Origin: Planctomycetota bacterium | GTDB taxonomy: Bacteria; Planctomycetota; JACOTG01; JAJDCM01 | DNA: 33,455 nt | Assembly: GCA_029260825.1 (NCBI GenBank) | Contig: JAJDCM010000072.1 | Span: 1-33,455, forward strand | Direction of reading: 5' to 3' | Part shown: in pieces, positions 15,945-25,200 of the stretch | Numbering within the stretch: the stretch's first letter is position 1 | How the letters are laid out: each line of letters begins with the position of its first letter | Notes under the pieces: model-generated | Databases searched by the model: none | Seen by the model: the letters and a program-made list of their open reading frames with translations, nothing else | Told to the model about the DNA's origin: nothing | Program-made: the position numbers and the translations under genes

Positions 15945-17089
15945 AGAAGATCGCTCTGATTCTGGATCGATTCAATCCCTCCCGGGGAGGCGCCGAGGCC
16001 TATATCGATCGGTTGGGTCGTTTTCTTGTCGCGAGGGGGCATGATGTTTGCCTGCTGACCGGAGAGCTTGAAGGTTTCGAGCCTTCTTTTCGCGCCGAGA
16101 TTGTTCCTCCTGGAAGGGGAAGCCGGTTGAGAAGGGAAAAGGACTTCTCAAGAGGCGTCAGTACCTGTTGTGATCGGGAGGGGTTTGATGTGGTGCTCGG
16201 GGTGCGCCATACGCCTCAGGCTACGATCTACAATCCTCATGGTGGTCTCTTCACGGATGCCCTGAACAGAAGTGCTGCCTCGAGTGGGGGACCGGGGATT
16301 GCGCGGATCAAGAATGCTGTTCGGCGTTTGAATCCTACGATTCGCTATTTTTTGGGGGTGGAGGAGCGACTTGCAGGAGGGGACGCTCATTTCGTAGCCG
16401 TTTCGAATCTTGTCGCGCGGAGGCTTGGTGAGGTTCATGGCGTGAATCACGATCGGATCCATGTCATTTTCAACGGGGTCGATCTCGATCGGTTTCGACC
16501 GATGACTGAAGGGGAGAAGCGGAGAGTTCGTCGGAAGGAAAAGATCCCTGACGATGGTTTTGTGTTTCTCTTCATGGGGCACAACTTCCGGCTGAAAGGT
16601 TTGAGTCAAGCGATTCGAGTTCTTGCGGAGGTTCGGGAGCGAGGGGTGGATGGGCGTCTGGTCGTTTGTGGTCGTGGCAAGCGGACTCTTGTATCTTCTC
16701 TGATTCAACGATTGGAGCTTGAGAGATACATTCAGTTCGTCGGGGAGACGAGTTGTCCTTGGGAGCTCTATGGCGCAGCGGACGTTTTTCTCCACCCGAC
16801 TTATTTTGATCCATGCTCGCTGGTTGTTCTGGAGGCTTTGGCTGCGGGTTTGCCGGTCGTGACGACGGAGTGGAATGGCGCTTCTGAGTTGCTGTTGGGT
16901 GTGCCGGGGATGGTGGTTGCGGATGAGCCATCTCGAGTTGAGGAAATGACGGAGGGTGTGATGGCTCTTGCGCAGAGTCGGGAGTTCTGGAGGCAAACGA
17001 GTGACCTTGCCCGGACGATTGCAATGAGGCATCCCTGGGAGGAGAAGCTGGTGGCAATGGAGAAGGTTCTGGTTGAGGGGCGTTCCTGA
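15941..17089 (+). CDS. GT4 family glycosyltransferase (WaaG-like)
   Basis: 382 residues from the ATG at 15941, which overlaps the kinase stop (ATGA) and has a G-rich Shine-Dalgarno. The frame is open back to 15728, but that part overlaps the kinase and does not look like protein. The start KKIALILDRFNPSRGGAEAY is typical of GT4 enzymes. The C-terminal donor-binding part has NGVDLDRF, LFMGHNFRLKGL and the segment YFDPCSLVVLEALAAGLPVV. In that segment the first acidic residue of the usual E-x7-E is Asp290, with Glu298 second. Probably adds a core sugar (glucose or heptose) from a nucleotide sugar at the cytoplasmic face of the inner membrane. Donor and acceptor unknown. Confidence 0.9.
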   Translation: MKKIALILDRFNPSRGGAEAYIDRLGRFLVARGHDVCLLTGELEGFEPSFRAEIVPPGRGSRLRREKDFSRGVSTCCDREGFDVVLGVRHTPQATIYNPHGGLFTDALNRSAASSGGPGIARIKNAVRRLNPTIRYFLGVEERLAGGDAHFVAVSNLVARRLGEVHGVNHDRIHVIFNGVDLDRFRPMTEGEKRRVRRKEKIPDDGFVFLFMGHNFRLKGLSQAIRVLAEVRERGVDGRLVVCGRGKRTLVSSLIQRLELERYIQFVGETSCPWELYGAADVFLHPTYFDPCSLVVLEALAAGLPVVTTEWNGASELLLGVPGMVVADEPSRVEEMTEGVMALAQSREFWRQTSDLARTIAMRHPWEEKLVAMEKVLVEGRS

Positions 17090-18105
17090 TGAAACTCGCT
17101 TTCTTTGTAACGAGCATTACCGACCCGGCGGCCAAGCATCGAGTCCTGGACTTTCTTCCTTCCCTGCAAGAGGAAGGGCATAGCTGTGAGGTCCGGGAGA
17201 TTCCCAAAGAGACTTCGGAGCGTCAGGTGTTGTTTCGATCGGCCGCCGACTCGGACGTGGTGTTTCTGCAGAGGCGGCTCATGAACTTCTGGGATTTGAG
17301 GCGGCTTCGTCGGTACGCGAAGCGTTTGATTTTTGATTTTGATGATGCGCTACCGTTTCGAGACTCAAAAGATGGGGCGGGGATCGCGCCGACTCGAAGG
17401 CGCCGTTTCTCTGCGGTCGTTTCCCGGGTTGATCTTGTGCTGGCGGGCAATGCCTATCTTGCGGACCTTGCCAGGAAGGCGGGGGGGGAGCGCGTGCGTG
17501 TGTTGCCGACCGCGCTGGACGCCGGTCACTTCGGCTTTCGCGGGGGGCGGAGGATTGAGGGCGAGAATGAGGCTTCTGCCCGCGATTTTCGGATCGGTTG
17601 GATCGGAAGCCGCTCGACTCTTCCCTATCTTGAGGCCCTGGCCGAGCCTTTGTCTCGGGCAAGTCAGGACCATCCTTCCATTCGCCTCGTGGTGATGGCG
17701 GATCGGCCTCCTCAAATGGAGGGGGTACGCACCGAGTTCATCCCCTGGGCCTCGGATCGTGAAGTCGGTTTTCTTCACTCCCTCGACCTGGGCCTGGCGC
17801 CTCTTTCGGATGATCCCTGGAGCCGTGGGAAATGCGGTTTGCGACTGCTCAAGTTCTTCTCGTGTGGCATTCCAGCCCTGGCTTCCTCGGTCGGGGTGCA
17901 GGGAGAGATGGTTCAGGAGGGGAAGACCGGGTTTTTGGTGGAGCCGGGAGACGATTGGGGGAAGAGGCTCTCGAGCCTGCTCGAATCGCCGGACCAGCTT
18001 GCCTCGGTCACTCAGGCTGCCCGGAAGGTTGTCGAGGAGCAGTTTGCCACCCAAGAGGTCTCCAGGAGTCTTTCGGGGCTCCTTTCAGGTTCGGCTGGTG
18101 ATTGA
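17089..18105 (+). CDS. Glycosyltransferase, GT4-like (GT-B fold)
   Basis: 338 residues; the ATG shares one base with the preceding TGA, so translation is coupled. KLAFFVTSITDPAAKHRV at the start, LIFDFDDALPF in the N-terminal domain, then RIGWIGSRSTLPYLEAL opening the second Rossmann domain. The donor site region is GKCGLRLLKFFSCGIPALAS with GVQGEMVQEGKTGFLVEPGD after it. This is the variant of the GT4 fold in which K-x-G-L-[KR]-x-L replaces the first Glu of E-x7-E. Its position inside the LPS operon suggests a core or O-chain sugar transferase. Donor unknown. Confidence 0.82.
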   Translation: MKLAFFVTSITDPAAKHRVLDFLPSLQEEGHSCEVREIPKETSERQVLFRSAADSDVVFLQRRLMNFWDLRRLRRYAKRLIFDFDDALPFRDSKDGAGIAPTRRRRFSAVVSRVDLVLAGNAYLADLARKAGGERVRVLPTALDAGHFGFRGGRRIEGENEASARDFRIGWIGSRSTLPYLEALAEPLSRASQDHPSIRLVVMADRPPQMEGVRTEFIPWASDREVGFLHSLDLGLAPLSDDPWSRGKCGLRLLKFFSCGIPALASSVGVQGEMVQEGKTGFLVEPGDDWGKRLSSLLESPDQLASVTQAARKVVEEQFATQEVSRSLSGLLSGSAGD

Positions 18106-18130
18106 TGTCGTTCCGGCGGGGATCTTGTCG

Positions 18131-18158
18131 TTGAACCCTCCGCTCGGGGTCGTATGCT
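18131..18158 (+). promoter_or_regulatory. Possible sigma-70-type promoter before the GT9 gene
   Basis: TTGAAC (18131-18136) and TATGCT (18153-18158) are separated by 16 bases, in the 86-base gap between the second GT4 gene and the heptosyltransferase gene. Each hexamer matches the consensus at four of six positions. It is the only plausible internal promoter I found in the otherwise tight LPS cluster. Confidence 0.25.
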
Positions 18159-18191
18159 ATTTCCGTTGTCGATGGCAATCCTCTCAACCCG

Positions 18192-19262
18192 GTGTTGTTG
18201 CAAATCCCAGTGCTTGACCTGACTCATATCACGTCTCTTCTTGTTCAGTCTCCGAACTGGGTCGGGGATGTTGTGATGGCCACTCCTGCCTTGCGCGCGC
18301 TTCGGAATGGCTTTCCTGACGCGAAGATCACTCTGTTGACTCGAAAGACGGGAAGCAAGATCCTTGCAGGTGCTCCCTGGTTTGATGACGTTGTCCTCTT
18401 TGATCGGAAGGCTGCCGACCGGGGGCCGCTTGCTCTTTTCAAAATGGCTCGAAAGATCCGCCATCTGGGAGTTGATCTGGCGGTGATCCTTCCCAACTCG
18501 TTCAGCTCGGGTTTGCTTGCTTTTCTTGCGGGGTGCCGCCGCCGGGCAGGGTACGGGCCGGGAAGATCCTGGCTTCTTACGGATTACTTGTCCCCGGTCA
18601 TGGAGGGCCGTCGCCGTCGACCGGCGTACATGGTGGATTATTACGGAGATCTTCTCGAATGCCTTGGAATTCCTCGGGGCGAGAACCGTCTTGAGCTTTT
18701 TGTTCGCGAGGAGGAAGAAGCGGAGTGTGAGGCCTTTCTTTTCCGCCATGGTTTGAGTGATGATGAGGGGGCTCCCCTTGTGGCTTTGAATCCGGGGGCT
18801 TCCTTTGGGCCCAGCAAGCTCTGGCTGACAGATCGTTTTGCGGCAGTAGGAGATGAGCTGGTCAAGCGGAATGGATGTCGCGTTCTTCTGCTCTGTGGGC
18901 CAGGAGAGGAGTCTTTGGCCGACGAGATTGCGTCGAAGATGACCCAGCCCGTGGTGAATACGGGTGCGGACATGGTCGGCTTGGGAGCTCTGAAGCCCCT
19001 GATGAGGAGGTTGAGTCTTCTCATTACAACGGATACCGGGGCCCGCCATTTTGCCGTTGCTTTTGGAAAGCCGGTGGTTGTTTTGATGGGGTCGACCGAT
19101 CCTCGCTATACCCAGGGGAATCTTGAAAAGACGGTGGTGTTGCGAGAGGAAGTTGATTGTGCACCCTGTCATCTCAAGATCTGCCCGATTGACCATCGCT
19201 GTATGGAAAGAATTTCTGTCGACCGAGTCCTCGAGGCGGCAAGAACTGCATTAGGACGGTAA
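18192..19262 (+). CDS. waaF: ADP-heptose:LPS heptosyltransferase (GT9, WaaF/RfaF type)
   Basis: 356 residues from a GTG; a later GTG at 18207 is also possible because no clear Shine-Dalgarno is visible. GT9 enzymes add L-glycero-D-manno-heptose from ADP-heptose to the LPS inner core. Motifs are QSPNWVGDVVMATPALRAL at the N-terminus, NPGASFGPSKLW at the start of the second domain, TTDTGARHFAVAFGKPVVVLMG for the donor site, and CAPCHLKICPIDHRCM near the C-terminus. These fit heptosyltransferase II better than I, and the symbol rests on that resemblance. It is the last LPS gene of the cluster and the natural consumer of ADP-heptose from HldE. Confidence 0.9.
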   Translation: MLLQIPVLDLTHITSLLVQSPNWVGDVVMATPALRALRNGFPDAKITLLTRKTGSKILAGAPWFDDVVLFDRKAADRGPLALFKMARKIRHLGVDLAVILPNSFSSGLLAFLAGCRRRAGYGPGRSWLLTDYLSPVMEGRRRRPAYMVDYYGDLLECLGIPRGENRLELFVREEEEAECEAFLFRHGLSDDEGAPLVALNPGASFGPSKLWLTDRFAAVGDELVKRNGCRVLLLCGPGEESLADEIASKMTQPVVNTGADMVGLGALKPLMRRLSLLITTDTGARHFAVAFGKPVVVLMGSTDPRYTQGNLEKTVVLREEVDCAPCHLKICPIDHRCMERISVDRVLEAARTALGR

Positions 19263-19271
19263 GAATTCGCT

Positions 19272-19655
19272 ATGACCGTAAACATGATCATTGCTACGTT
19301 TGCCTGGGTTCTCCTCGTTCTGGGATTCCTCGCCAGGAAGAAACGCTCCCGGCACATCCCTCTCATGCATTCGGCAATCATCCTGGACGTGGGACTTGTG
19401 CTTTATCTCCAGGTGACTCGGGATGCGGTGCAAACTGCGATGGAGTTCTCGCTCTCGCTTCCCGAGCAGATTCACATCTTGTTTTCGACCCTGGCGCTTG
19501 TTCTGTACTTTCCTGTCCTGTATCTGGGTTGGGCGGTCGTGCGAGGGAAGAGCGGAGCACGTTCAAAGCACCGGAAGCTTGCGCTGGTAACCTTCGTCTG
19601 TCGAACACTTGGGTTCTTGTTCATGTTTTCGATGTGGCAATCACCGGCTTCTTAG
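19272..19655 (+). CDS. Small four-helix membrane protein, DUF420-like
   Basis: 127 residues with about four hydrophobic helices (residues 4-20, 31-48, 66-90, 104-120). His residues lie at or near helix starts (RHIPLMHSA, QIHILFSTL, KHRKLAL). This spacing of histidines resembles DUF420/CtaM-like proteins linked to haem-copper oxidase maturation, but no oxidase genes are nearby and the resemblance is from pattern only. It starts 9 bases after the heptosyltransferase stop, so it is probably co-transcribed. Confidence 0.6.
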   Translation: MTVNMIIATFAWVLLVLGFLARKKRSRHIPLMHSAIILDVGLVLYLQVTRDAVQTAMEFSLSLPEQIHILFSTLALVLYFPVLYLGWAVVRGKSGARSKHRKLALVTFVCRTLGFLFMFSMWQSPAS

Positions 19656-19692
19656 CGACCTTTGCACGATCGAGGATGAATAGGCAGGTTTG

Positions 19693-20133
19693 ATGCGAAT
19701 CTCCGTTTGGCGAGTCTTGCTGGGAATGGTGGGTTGCATTTTCCTTTGTGTCTATGCGGGTCTCAACCCGCGGGACCCCCAGCTTTTTCAAGTCCTGAAA
19801 GACCCGAGCGCCTATGTCGGGAAAACGATCCAGCTCTACGTTGAAACCCGAATCGAAAAGATTACTGCCGATGGATTTCTCTTGAGTCAGGGAGATGTGA
19901 CGCTTCGGGTGAGGGGGACGTTCGATGGTTTGGTTGTGGGGAACCAGGTTGGTGTTTCGGGCGTGTATCAGCAGGACGGGAGTCTTCTTGCGTCGGACAT
20001 GGGGTCGGCGGACCCAACGCCACGCGAGTTTCGAAAATGGATTTCGGTCCTTGGGTTGTTGATTGTCGGTGTTTGTCTTCTTGCCAACCTCCGCTGGACC
20101 CGGGATGGGGTCGAGATGAGGTCCCATGCCTGA
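19693..20133 (+). CDS. Membrane protein with central OB-fold-like domain
   Basis: 146 residues from the ATG at 19693; a TTG at 19690 is in frame. One hydrophobic helix lies at residues 6-22 and another near 116-133. Between them is about 75 residues of beta-rich sequence (KTIQLYVETRIEKITADGF, VTLRVRGTF, GNQVGVSGVY) whose strand pattern resembles the OB-folds of CcmE or tRNA_anti-like exported domains. There is no His or Cys ligand like the CcmE haem-binding His, so a haem chaperone role is not supported. Overlaps the next gene by 8 bases. Confidence 0.6.
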   Translation: MRISVWRVLLGMVGCIFLCVYAGLNPRDPQLFQVLKDPSAYVGKTIQLYVETRIEKITADGFLLSQGDVTLRVRGTFDGLVVGNQVGVSGVYQQDGSLLASDMGSADPTPREFRKWISVLGLLIVGVCLLANLRWTRDGVEMRSHA

Positions 20134-20590
20134 TCTTGTTTCTCACATTTGTTCCGGAGTCGTCTTTGGGTCCAGGTTGCGAACGAGTGGCGCTCTTGCG
20201 GTGTTTTGTTTCGGGGTGATACTCCCTGATATTTTTACCCGTCCGCTCTACATCTTGTGGCCGAGGACCTACTGGTTTGTTCACCCTCTCCATGCGCCGG
20301 CCGGCATCGTGTTCTTGTGCCTTTTGTTCTCTGGGTTTTTCGTCGTTTCTGAGCGGCGGCGAGTGTTCTGGATCCTTCTTTCGGGGAGTTTTTTGCATCT
20401 CCTGCTGGACCTGACCCAGACCCAGTCTCATGCGTATCCGCTTGCATTTCCATTGAGCTGGAAAGGCGTTCACACCGGGATGATTCACCCGGATCATACG
20501 TTGTATTTACTACCGGTTTGGGTGGTCCTTGCGGCGACGGTGTTGGTCAGGAGACGGAGGAGGCGAGGGGCAGACAAAGCTGCTCACTGA
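20126..20590 (+). CDS. Membrane-bound metal-dependent hydrolase-like protein (YdjM/DUF457 type)
   Basis: 154 residues. MPDLVSHICSG at the start, FGVILPDIF, WFVHPLHAPAG and GSFLHLLLDL follow. Spaced His and Asp residues in membrane helices are the mark of the YdjM/YbcI family, annotated as membrane-bound metal-dependent hydrolases (related to phospholipase C/S1-P1 nuclease-type zinc sites). Four or five hydrophobic helices are visible. It ends in an Arg-rich cytoplasmic tail (RRRRRR). ATG at 20126 lies inside the previous gene, so the two are coupled. Biochemical role unknown. Confidence 0.72.
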   Translation: MPDLVSHICSGVVFGSRLRTSGALAVFCFGVILPDIFTRPLYILWPRTYWFVHPLHAPAGIVFLCLLFSGFFVVSERRRVFWILLSGSFLHLLLDLTQTQSHAYPLAFPLSWKGVHTGMIHPDHTLYLLPVWVVLAATVLVRRRRRRGADKAAH

Positions 20591-20648
20591 TCCTTCGGGT
20601 CAAGAAGAAAGAGTTCTATTTCTTTCCTGGTTCGCGTATTGTCGGGCC

Positions 20649-22121
20649 ATGCGAAAAATCACCGATTCTTTTCTTGTCCTGCTTTCCCTCTTGTTGCTTG
20701 CCATGCCGAGCGTGAGCCAGGAACCTGCTCCGACCTCCTCGAGGGGACTTCAGAAAAATGAGGCGGGTGCATTTGAGGGATTCACTCTCATCACGCCGCT
20801 AGGAGCCAAGTTCGCTCTGCTTCTTGATATGAAGGGCGAGGTGGTTCATCGCTGGGAAACAACTTGTAGTCCGGTGAGCCTCTATCTTCTTCCGAACGGA
20901 AACCTCCAGCTTCTCGGACATCAAGATGCCGATTCGCGCTTCACCGGCCCTGGGGTCGGCGGTGGAGTGATTCAGGAAATTACCTGGACGGGAGAGCCTG
21001 TCTGGGAGCACGTCATTTCGAACGAGAAGCAGCTCATTCACCACGATCTTGAGCGATTGCCAGGCGGCAATGTCCTGGTCATTGCCTGGGAATATGTTCC
21101 GCGGGAGGAAGTGATTCGTCTCGGTCGAGATCCCGAACACGTGGACGAAAAAGGAATGTGGTTCGATACCGTCTACGAGTTGCGTCCAGGGTCGGATGGA
21201 GCCGAGGTTGTCTGGGAGTGGCATGTTCTGGATCATCTTATTCAGGACCACGCTCCAGATGGGGAAGATTACGGTTCCATTCCAGATCATCCCGGTCGCC
21301 TTGATATCAACTTTGATCATCGGGATCGTCGGCCTCTCACGCTCGACGAGATGAAGAATCAAGCCGAGGTGCGAGGCCAGATGCTTGCGCTTGGCTATAT
21401 TGTCGAGGAAGACAAGGAAGCAAAAGAAGATGGCCGTCCGGGTCACACACCGGATTGGCTTCATACCAACGCGATTGATCATCATCCGGAGCTTGATTTG
21501 CTCGTCCTGAGTTCTCCGCATCTGAATGAGTTGTTCGTCATCGATCATTCGACGTCGTCTGCGGAGGCCGCTTCTTCGTCAGGCGGGCGCTGGGGAAAGG
21601 GGGGCGACCTTCTCTGGCGCTGGGGAAACCCACGTAACTACGGGGCGGGAAATGACGACGATCAGAAACTGTTTTACCAGCACGACCCGAAATGGCTTGC
21701 CGGCCAGGAAGCGGGGGATCTGAGAATCCTTGTCTTCAACAACGGGATGGGGCGCCCGCAAAGCCAATTCTCGTCGGTAGAGGAGCTCGTTCTTCCTTTT
21801 GATCGTGAGAAAGGGTTCGTGCGGGAAGGGGGAGAATCCTTTTTGCCCAGCGACCCTATATGGAATTATTTTGCGAAGGATGAATTTTTCTCTCCCTTCA
21901 TTTCGGGGTCTCATCGAGTCGCGAATGGCAACACGATCATTTGTTCCGGAGTGCCGGGGCGTATTTTCGAGGTGACGCGAGATTACAAGATCGTCTGGGA
22001 TTACCTGAATGTTCATGAGGGAGAGCCGATCAAGCTCCCCAATCCTCCACCTCCGACGGCGCTCTTTCGAGCCACCCGATTCGGGGCGGATTACCCGGGA
22101 TTGGCGAAGTTGAGAGAGTAG
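20649..22121 (+). CDS. Secreted arylsulfotransferase-like (ASST) beta-propeller protein
   Basis: 490 residues from the ATG at 20649. This start begins a clear signal peptide (MRKITDSFLVLLSLLLLAMP ending SVSQ). The frame is open to 20529, but that part is not protein-like. Motifs follow the ASST family order: G-[FL]-T-L-I-T at the domain start, IHHDLERLPGGNVLVIAWE, DWLHTNAIDHHPELDLLVLSS, LLWRWGNPRNYG, YQHDPKWL followed by LVFNNGMGRP, and SHRVANGNTIICSG with IFEVT at the end. ASST enzymes move sulfate from phenolic sulfate esters to phenols in the periplasm using an active-site His. Several candidate His are present, and I cannot say which is catalytic. Some family members may be structural propellers only. 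Confidence 0.85.
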   Translation: MRKITDSFLVLLSLLLLAMPSVSQEPAPTSSRGLQKNEAGAFEGFTLITPLGAKFALLLDMKGEVVHRWETTCSPVSLYLLPNGNLQLLGHQDADSRFTGPGVGGGVIQEITWTGEPVWEHVISNEKQLIHHDLERLPGGNVLVIAWEYVPREEVIRLGRDPEHVDEKGMWFDTVYELRPGSDGAEVVWEWHVLDHLIQDHAPDGEDYGSIPDHPGRLDINFDHRDRRPLTLDEMKNQAEVRGQMLALGYIVEEDKEAKEDGRPGHTPDWLHTNAIDHHPELDLLVLSSPHLNELFVIDHSTSSAEAASSSGGRWGKGGDLLWRWGNPRNYGAGNDDDQKLFYQHDPKWLAGQEAGDLRILVFNNGMGRPQSQFSSVEELVLPFDREKGFVREGGESFLPSDPIWNYFAKDEFFSPFISGSHRVANGNTIICSGVPGRIFEVTRDYKIVWDYLNVHEGEPIKLPNPPPPTALFRATRFGADYPGLAKLRE

Positions 22122-22205
22122 CTCGTTCTGCTGTCACACGGGTTTTTTTTTGGGTCGATCTCGATGGGGTCATGACGGCGTGGGTATCTTTTGTTGAGAG
22201 TAATA

Positions 22206-25200
22206 ATGAATATGATCACGATGAAGAAGATTTTGTTTCTGGGCTGCGCACTCCTTTTTGCCAATCCGGCCAGTGCCCAGATCAATGCCAAGTTGATGCG
22301 CTATGCGGATGTTTCAAGCTCACAGATCACTTTCGTTTACGGAGGCGATATTTGGGTGATGCCCAAGGCTGGTGGGCAGGCCGTTCAGGTCACTCATTCC
22401 CCCGGTGAAGAATCATGGCCTCGTTTCTCGCCCGATGGAAACTTCATCGGATATACGGCAAGCTACAACGGGAATCAAGACATCTATGTCATGCCGACTC
22501 TTGGTGGTGTGCCGACCCGGGTGACCTATGATTCTCATACCGACCGCATGCTCGACTGGCATCCCGATGGAGAGAGAATTCTCTTTGCCTCGGATCGGCA
22601 AGTCGCGACGCGGCAGCCCAAGAAGTTCTTTCTTGTCAGTAAGGACGGAGGCATGCCGGAGGAGTTGAAGGTTCCCTATGGTGAGCTGGCCAGCTTCTCG
22701 CCGGACGGAAATCGTCTGGCATACATAACCAAGATCACCGAGAACTACCCATTTAAACGCTACCGTGGTGGCTTGTCCTCGGATGTCATCGTCTACGATC
22801 TACTTGAAGATACGGCCATCAACATCACCAATAATCATGGAAATGATGGGAAACCCACCTGGGCCAAAGACAAGATCTACTTTCTGTCGGACCAGGCTGA
22901 GAACATGCGCCTCAACATTTGGGCCTATGATCCAGTAACTCAAGAATCGGAACAGATCACTCGGTTCGATGACTTTGACATTTCATTCCTATCGGCTGGC
23001 AATCAGGATCTCGTGTTTGAGGCTGGTGGCCGCTTGTACTTGATGCCTTTGGGGAGCTCGCAGTTCGAAGAGGTGAACGTCCGCGTGGTCAGTGACCTGT
23101 CTTCCGAGATGACGGGGTCGAAGGATGTTAGTCGGCAGATCCGGAATGTGACCGCGGCGCCAGGTGGCAAGCGAGTCGTGTTCGAGGCACGCGGAGAGCT
23201 CTTCAATGTGCCTTCAAAAGAAGGCTACGCCATCAACATGACGAGAAGTAGTGGAGCCTTCGACCGCAACCCGTCCTGGTCTCCTGATGGAAAGCTGATT
23301 GCATACTGGAGCGATTCGAACGGAGAGTACGAAATCTATTTGCAAGCGAGTGATGCCCAAACTGCCCCTCGCCAGCTGAGTAGCAGAGGGAAGGGATTTG
23401 GCTATGCCTTGTACTGGTCCCCCGATAGCTGTCATCTGGCCTTCATCGATGAGACGAATACAATATTCGCGATCACGGTAGAAAGCGGAAAAGTCGCTAC
23501 CGTGGATAATACGGTCTGGAACGTTGGTCATGGTGGACGGTCTCGTTATTCAATTGCCTGGTCCCCCGACTCCAGGTGGCTTGCCTTTGAAAAGCGCGTT
23601 GATAATGGAAATGGTGCCGTTTTCTTGCATGAGTTAGCAAGCGGCCAATCTCATCAAGCGAGTAGTGGATATTTCTCAGACTCCGGTCCGGTTTTTGGCA
23701 AAGACGGGAAGTATCTTTTCTACCGAACCAATCGGAGCCTCACGGCAGTCTATTCAGATATGGATGGAACCTGGGTCTATCCCAATTCTACCCAAATAGC
23801 CTCGGTGAGCTTGAGCATGGATACTCCATCGCTTCTGCACGTAAAAAATGATGTGATCGACATGCCCAAAGAAAGCGAAAAGTCAGAAGGCGAAGAGCCG
23901 GAGGGTACTGAGCCTGCAAGCGATGAATCGGAGAAGAAGGAGGAGAGTCAGGAGGAAGAGACGGCGCCTGAGAGTGCCTTTGAGATCGACCTGGAAGACC
24001 TTGAAGCAAGAATTGCACTGCTCCCGGTACCACCTGGCCGCATCGGTGCCCTGATTCCGTTTGATGGAAAGTTGGCCTATGTTCGTCGGCCAAATTCGGG
24101 GTCTGACGGAGGGTCGGCGTCTTTGAAGTACTATGATTTTGAGGAGCGCAAGGAAGAGACGATCATCAGCGATGTTTCCCAGGTATCCTCCACGGCCGAT
24201 GGCAAATCTCTCGTGGTTGGGAGTAAAGGAAAATACGGAATTGTGGCGCCAAAGAAGGGGCAGAAGATCGAGGCGCCGATTCCAACCGATGGCCTGGTCA
24301 TGAATCACATCCCTCGTGAAGAGTGGAGACAGATCTTTGACGATACCTGGCGCCGCCATCGAGATTTCTTCTACGATCCCAAGATGCACCAGTTGGACTG
24401 GAGTGAACTGAGAGTACGTTATGGCGCCCTACTGGATGATGCCCGTACGCGTTGGGATATCGGCAATATCCAGCTCAGCTTGGTTGCAGAGCTGAGTGCG
24501 GGACACACCTATGCAAGGGGGGGCGACGCGGAATCCGTTCCTCGTCGAGTGACGGGGTTTCTTGGCATCGACTGGGAACTATCGAATCAACGATACCGCA
24601 TCAAGCGTATCGTGAAACCTGCTGTATGGGATACAGAGGTCCGTTCTCCATTTGACCGACCGGGAGTGGACGTCAAGGCGGGTGACTCCATCTTATCCGT
24701 GAATGGGATTCCAGTTGATCCAGACAAAGATCCGTATGCAGCCTTCGAGGGCCTATCCGGAAAAACCGTGTCGTTGGCCGTCAGTCGATCAGGCAAGAAG
24801 GAAGACTCCAAGCCCCACACCATCAAGCTTCTCACTCAGCGGGAGGAAGGAAGTCTCAGAACACTTGAGTGGATTGAGAACAACCGGAAGATGGTCGACG
24901 AGCTCTCCGGTGGTCAGCTTGGCTACGTCTATATGTCAAACACAGCAAGCCGAGGACAGCTTGAATTGGTTCGTATGTACTACGGGCAGCTGGCGAAGAA
25001 GGGTTTCGTCATCGATGAGCGCTTCAATGGTGGCGGTCAACTTGCCGACCGCTTTCTGGAGCTGATGAAGAGACCTGTTGTTTACAATCTGCACTGGAGA
25101 CACGGGAAGGACCATACTCATCCGGTAAAGACGAATACTGGCCCGATCGGAATGTTGATCAATGGCTGGGCAGGGTCCGGAGGCGATGGCTTGCCCTGGG

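Noticed and set aside
18012..19196. Minus-strand open frame (394 codons) opposite the heptosyltransferase
   Set aside because: Shadow of a strongly conserved GT9 gene; composition rich in Arg, Ser, Pro with no fold visible.
20529..20648. Upstream extension of the arylsulfotransferase-like gene
   Set aside because: It overlaps the preceding gene and would bury the signal peptide that starts at 20649.
22143..22151. Run of nine T after the arylsulfotransferase-like gene, as a terminator
   Set aside because: No stable hairpin sits directly before the T run; the only pairings are 3-5 bp or have a very long loop.
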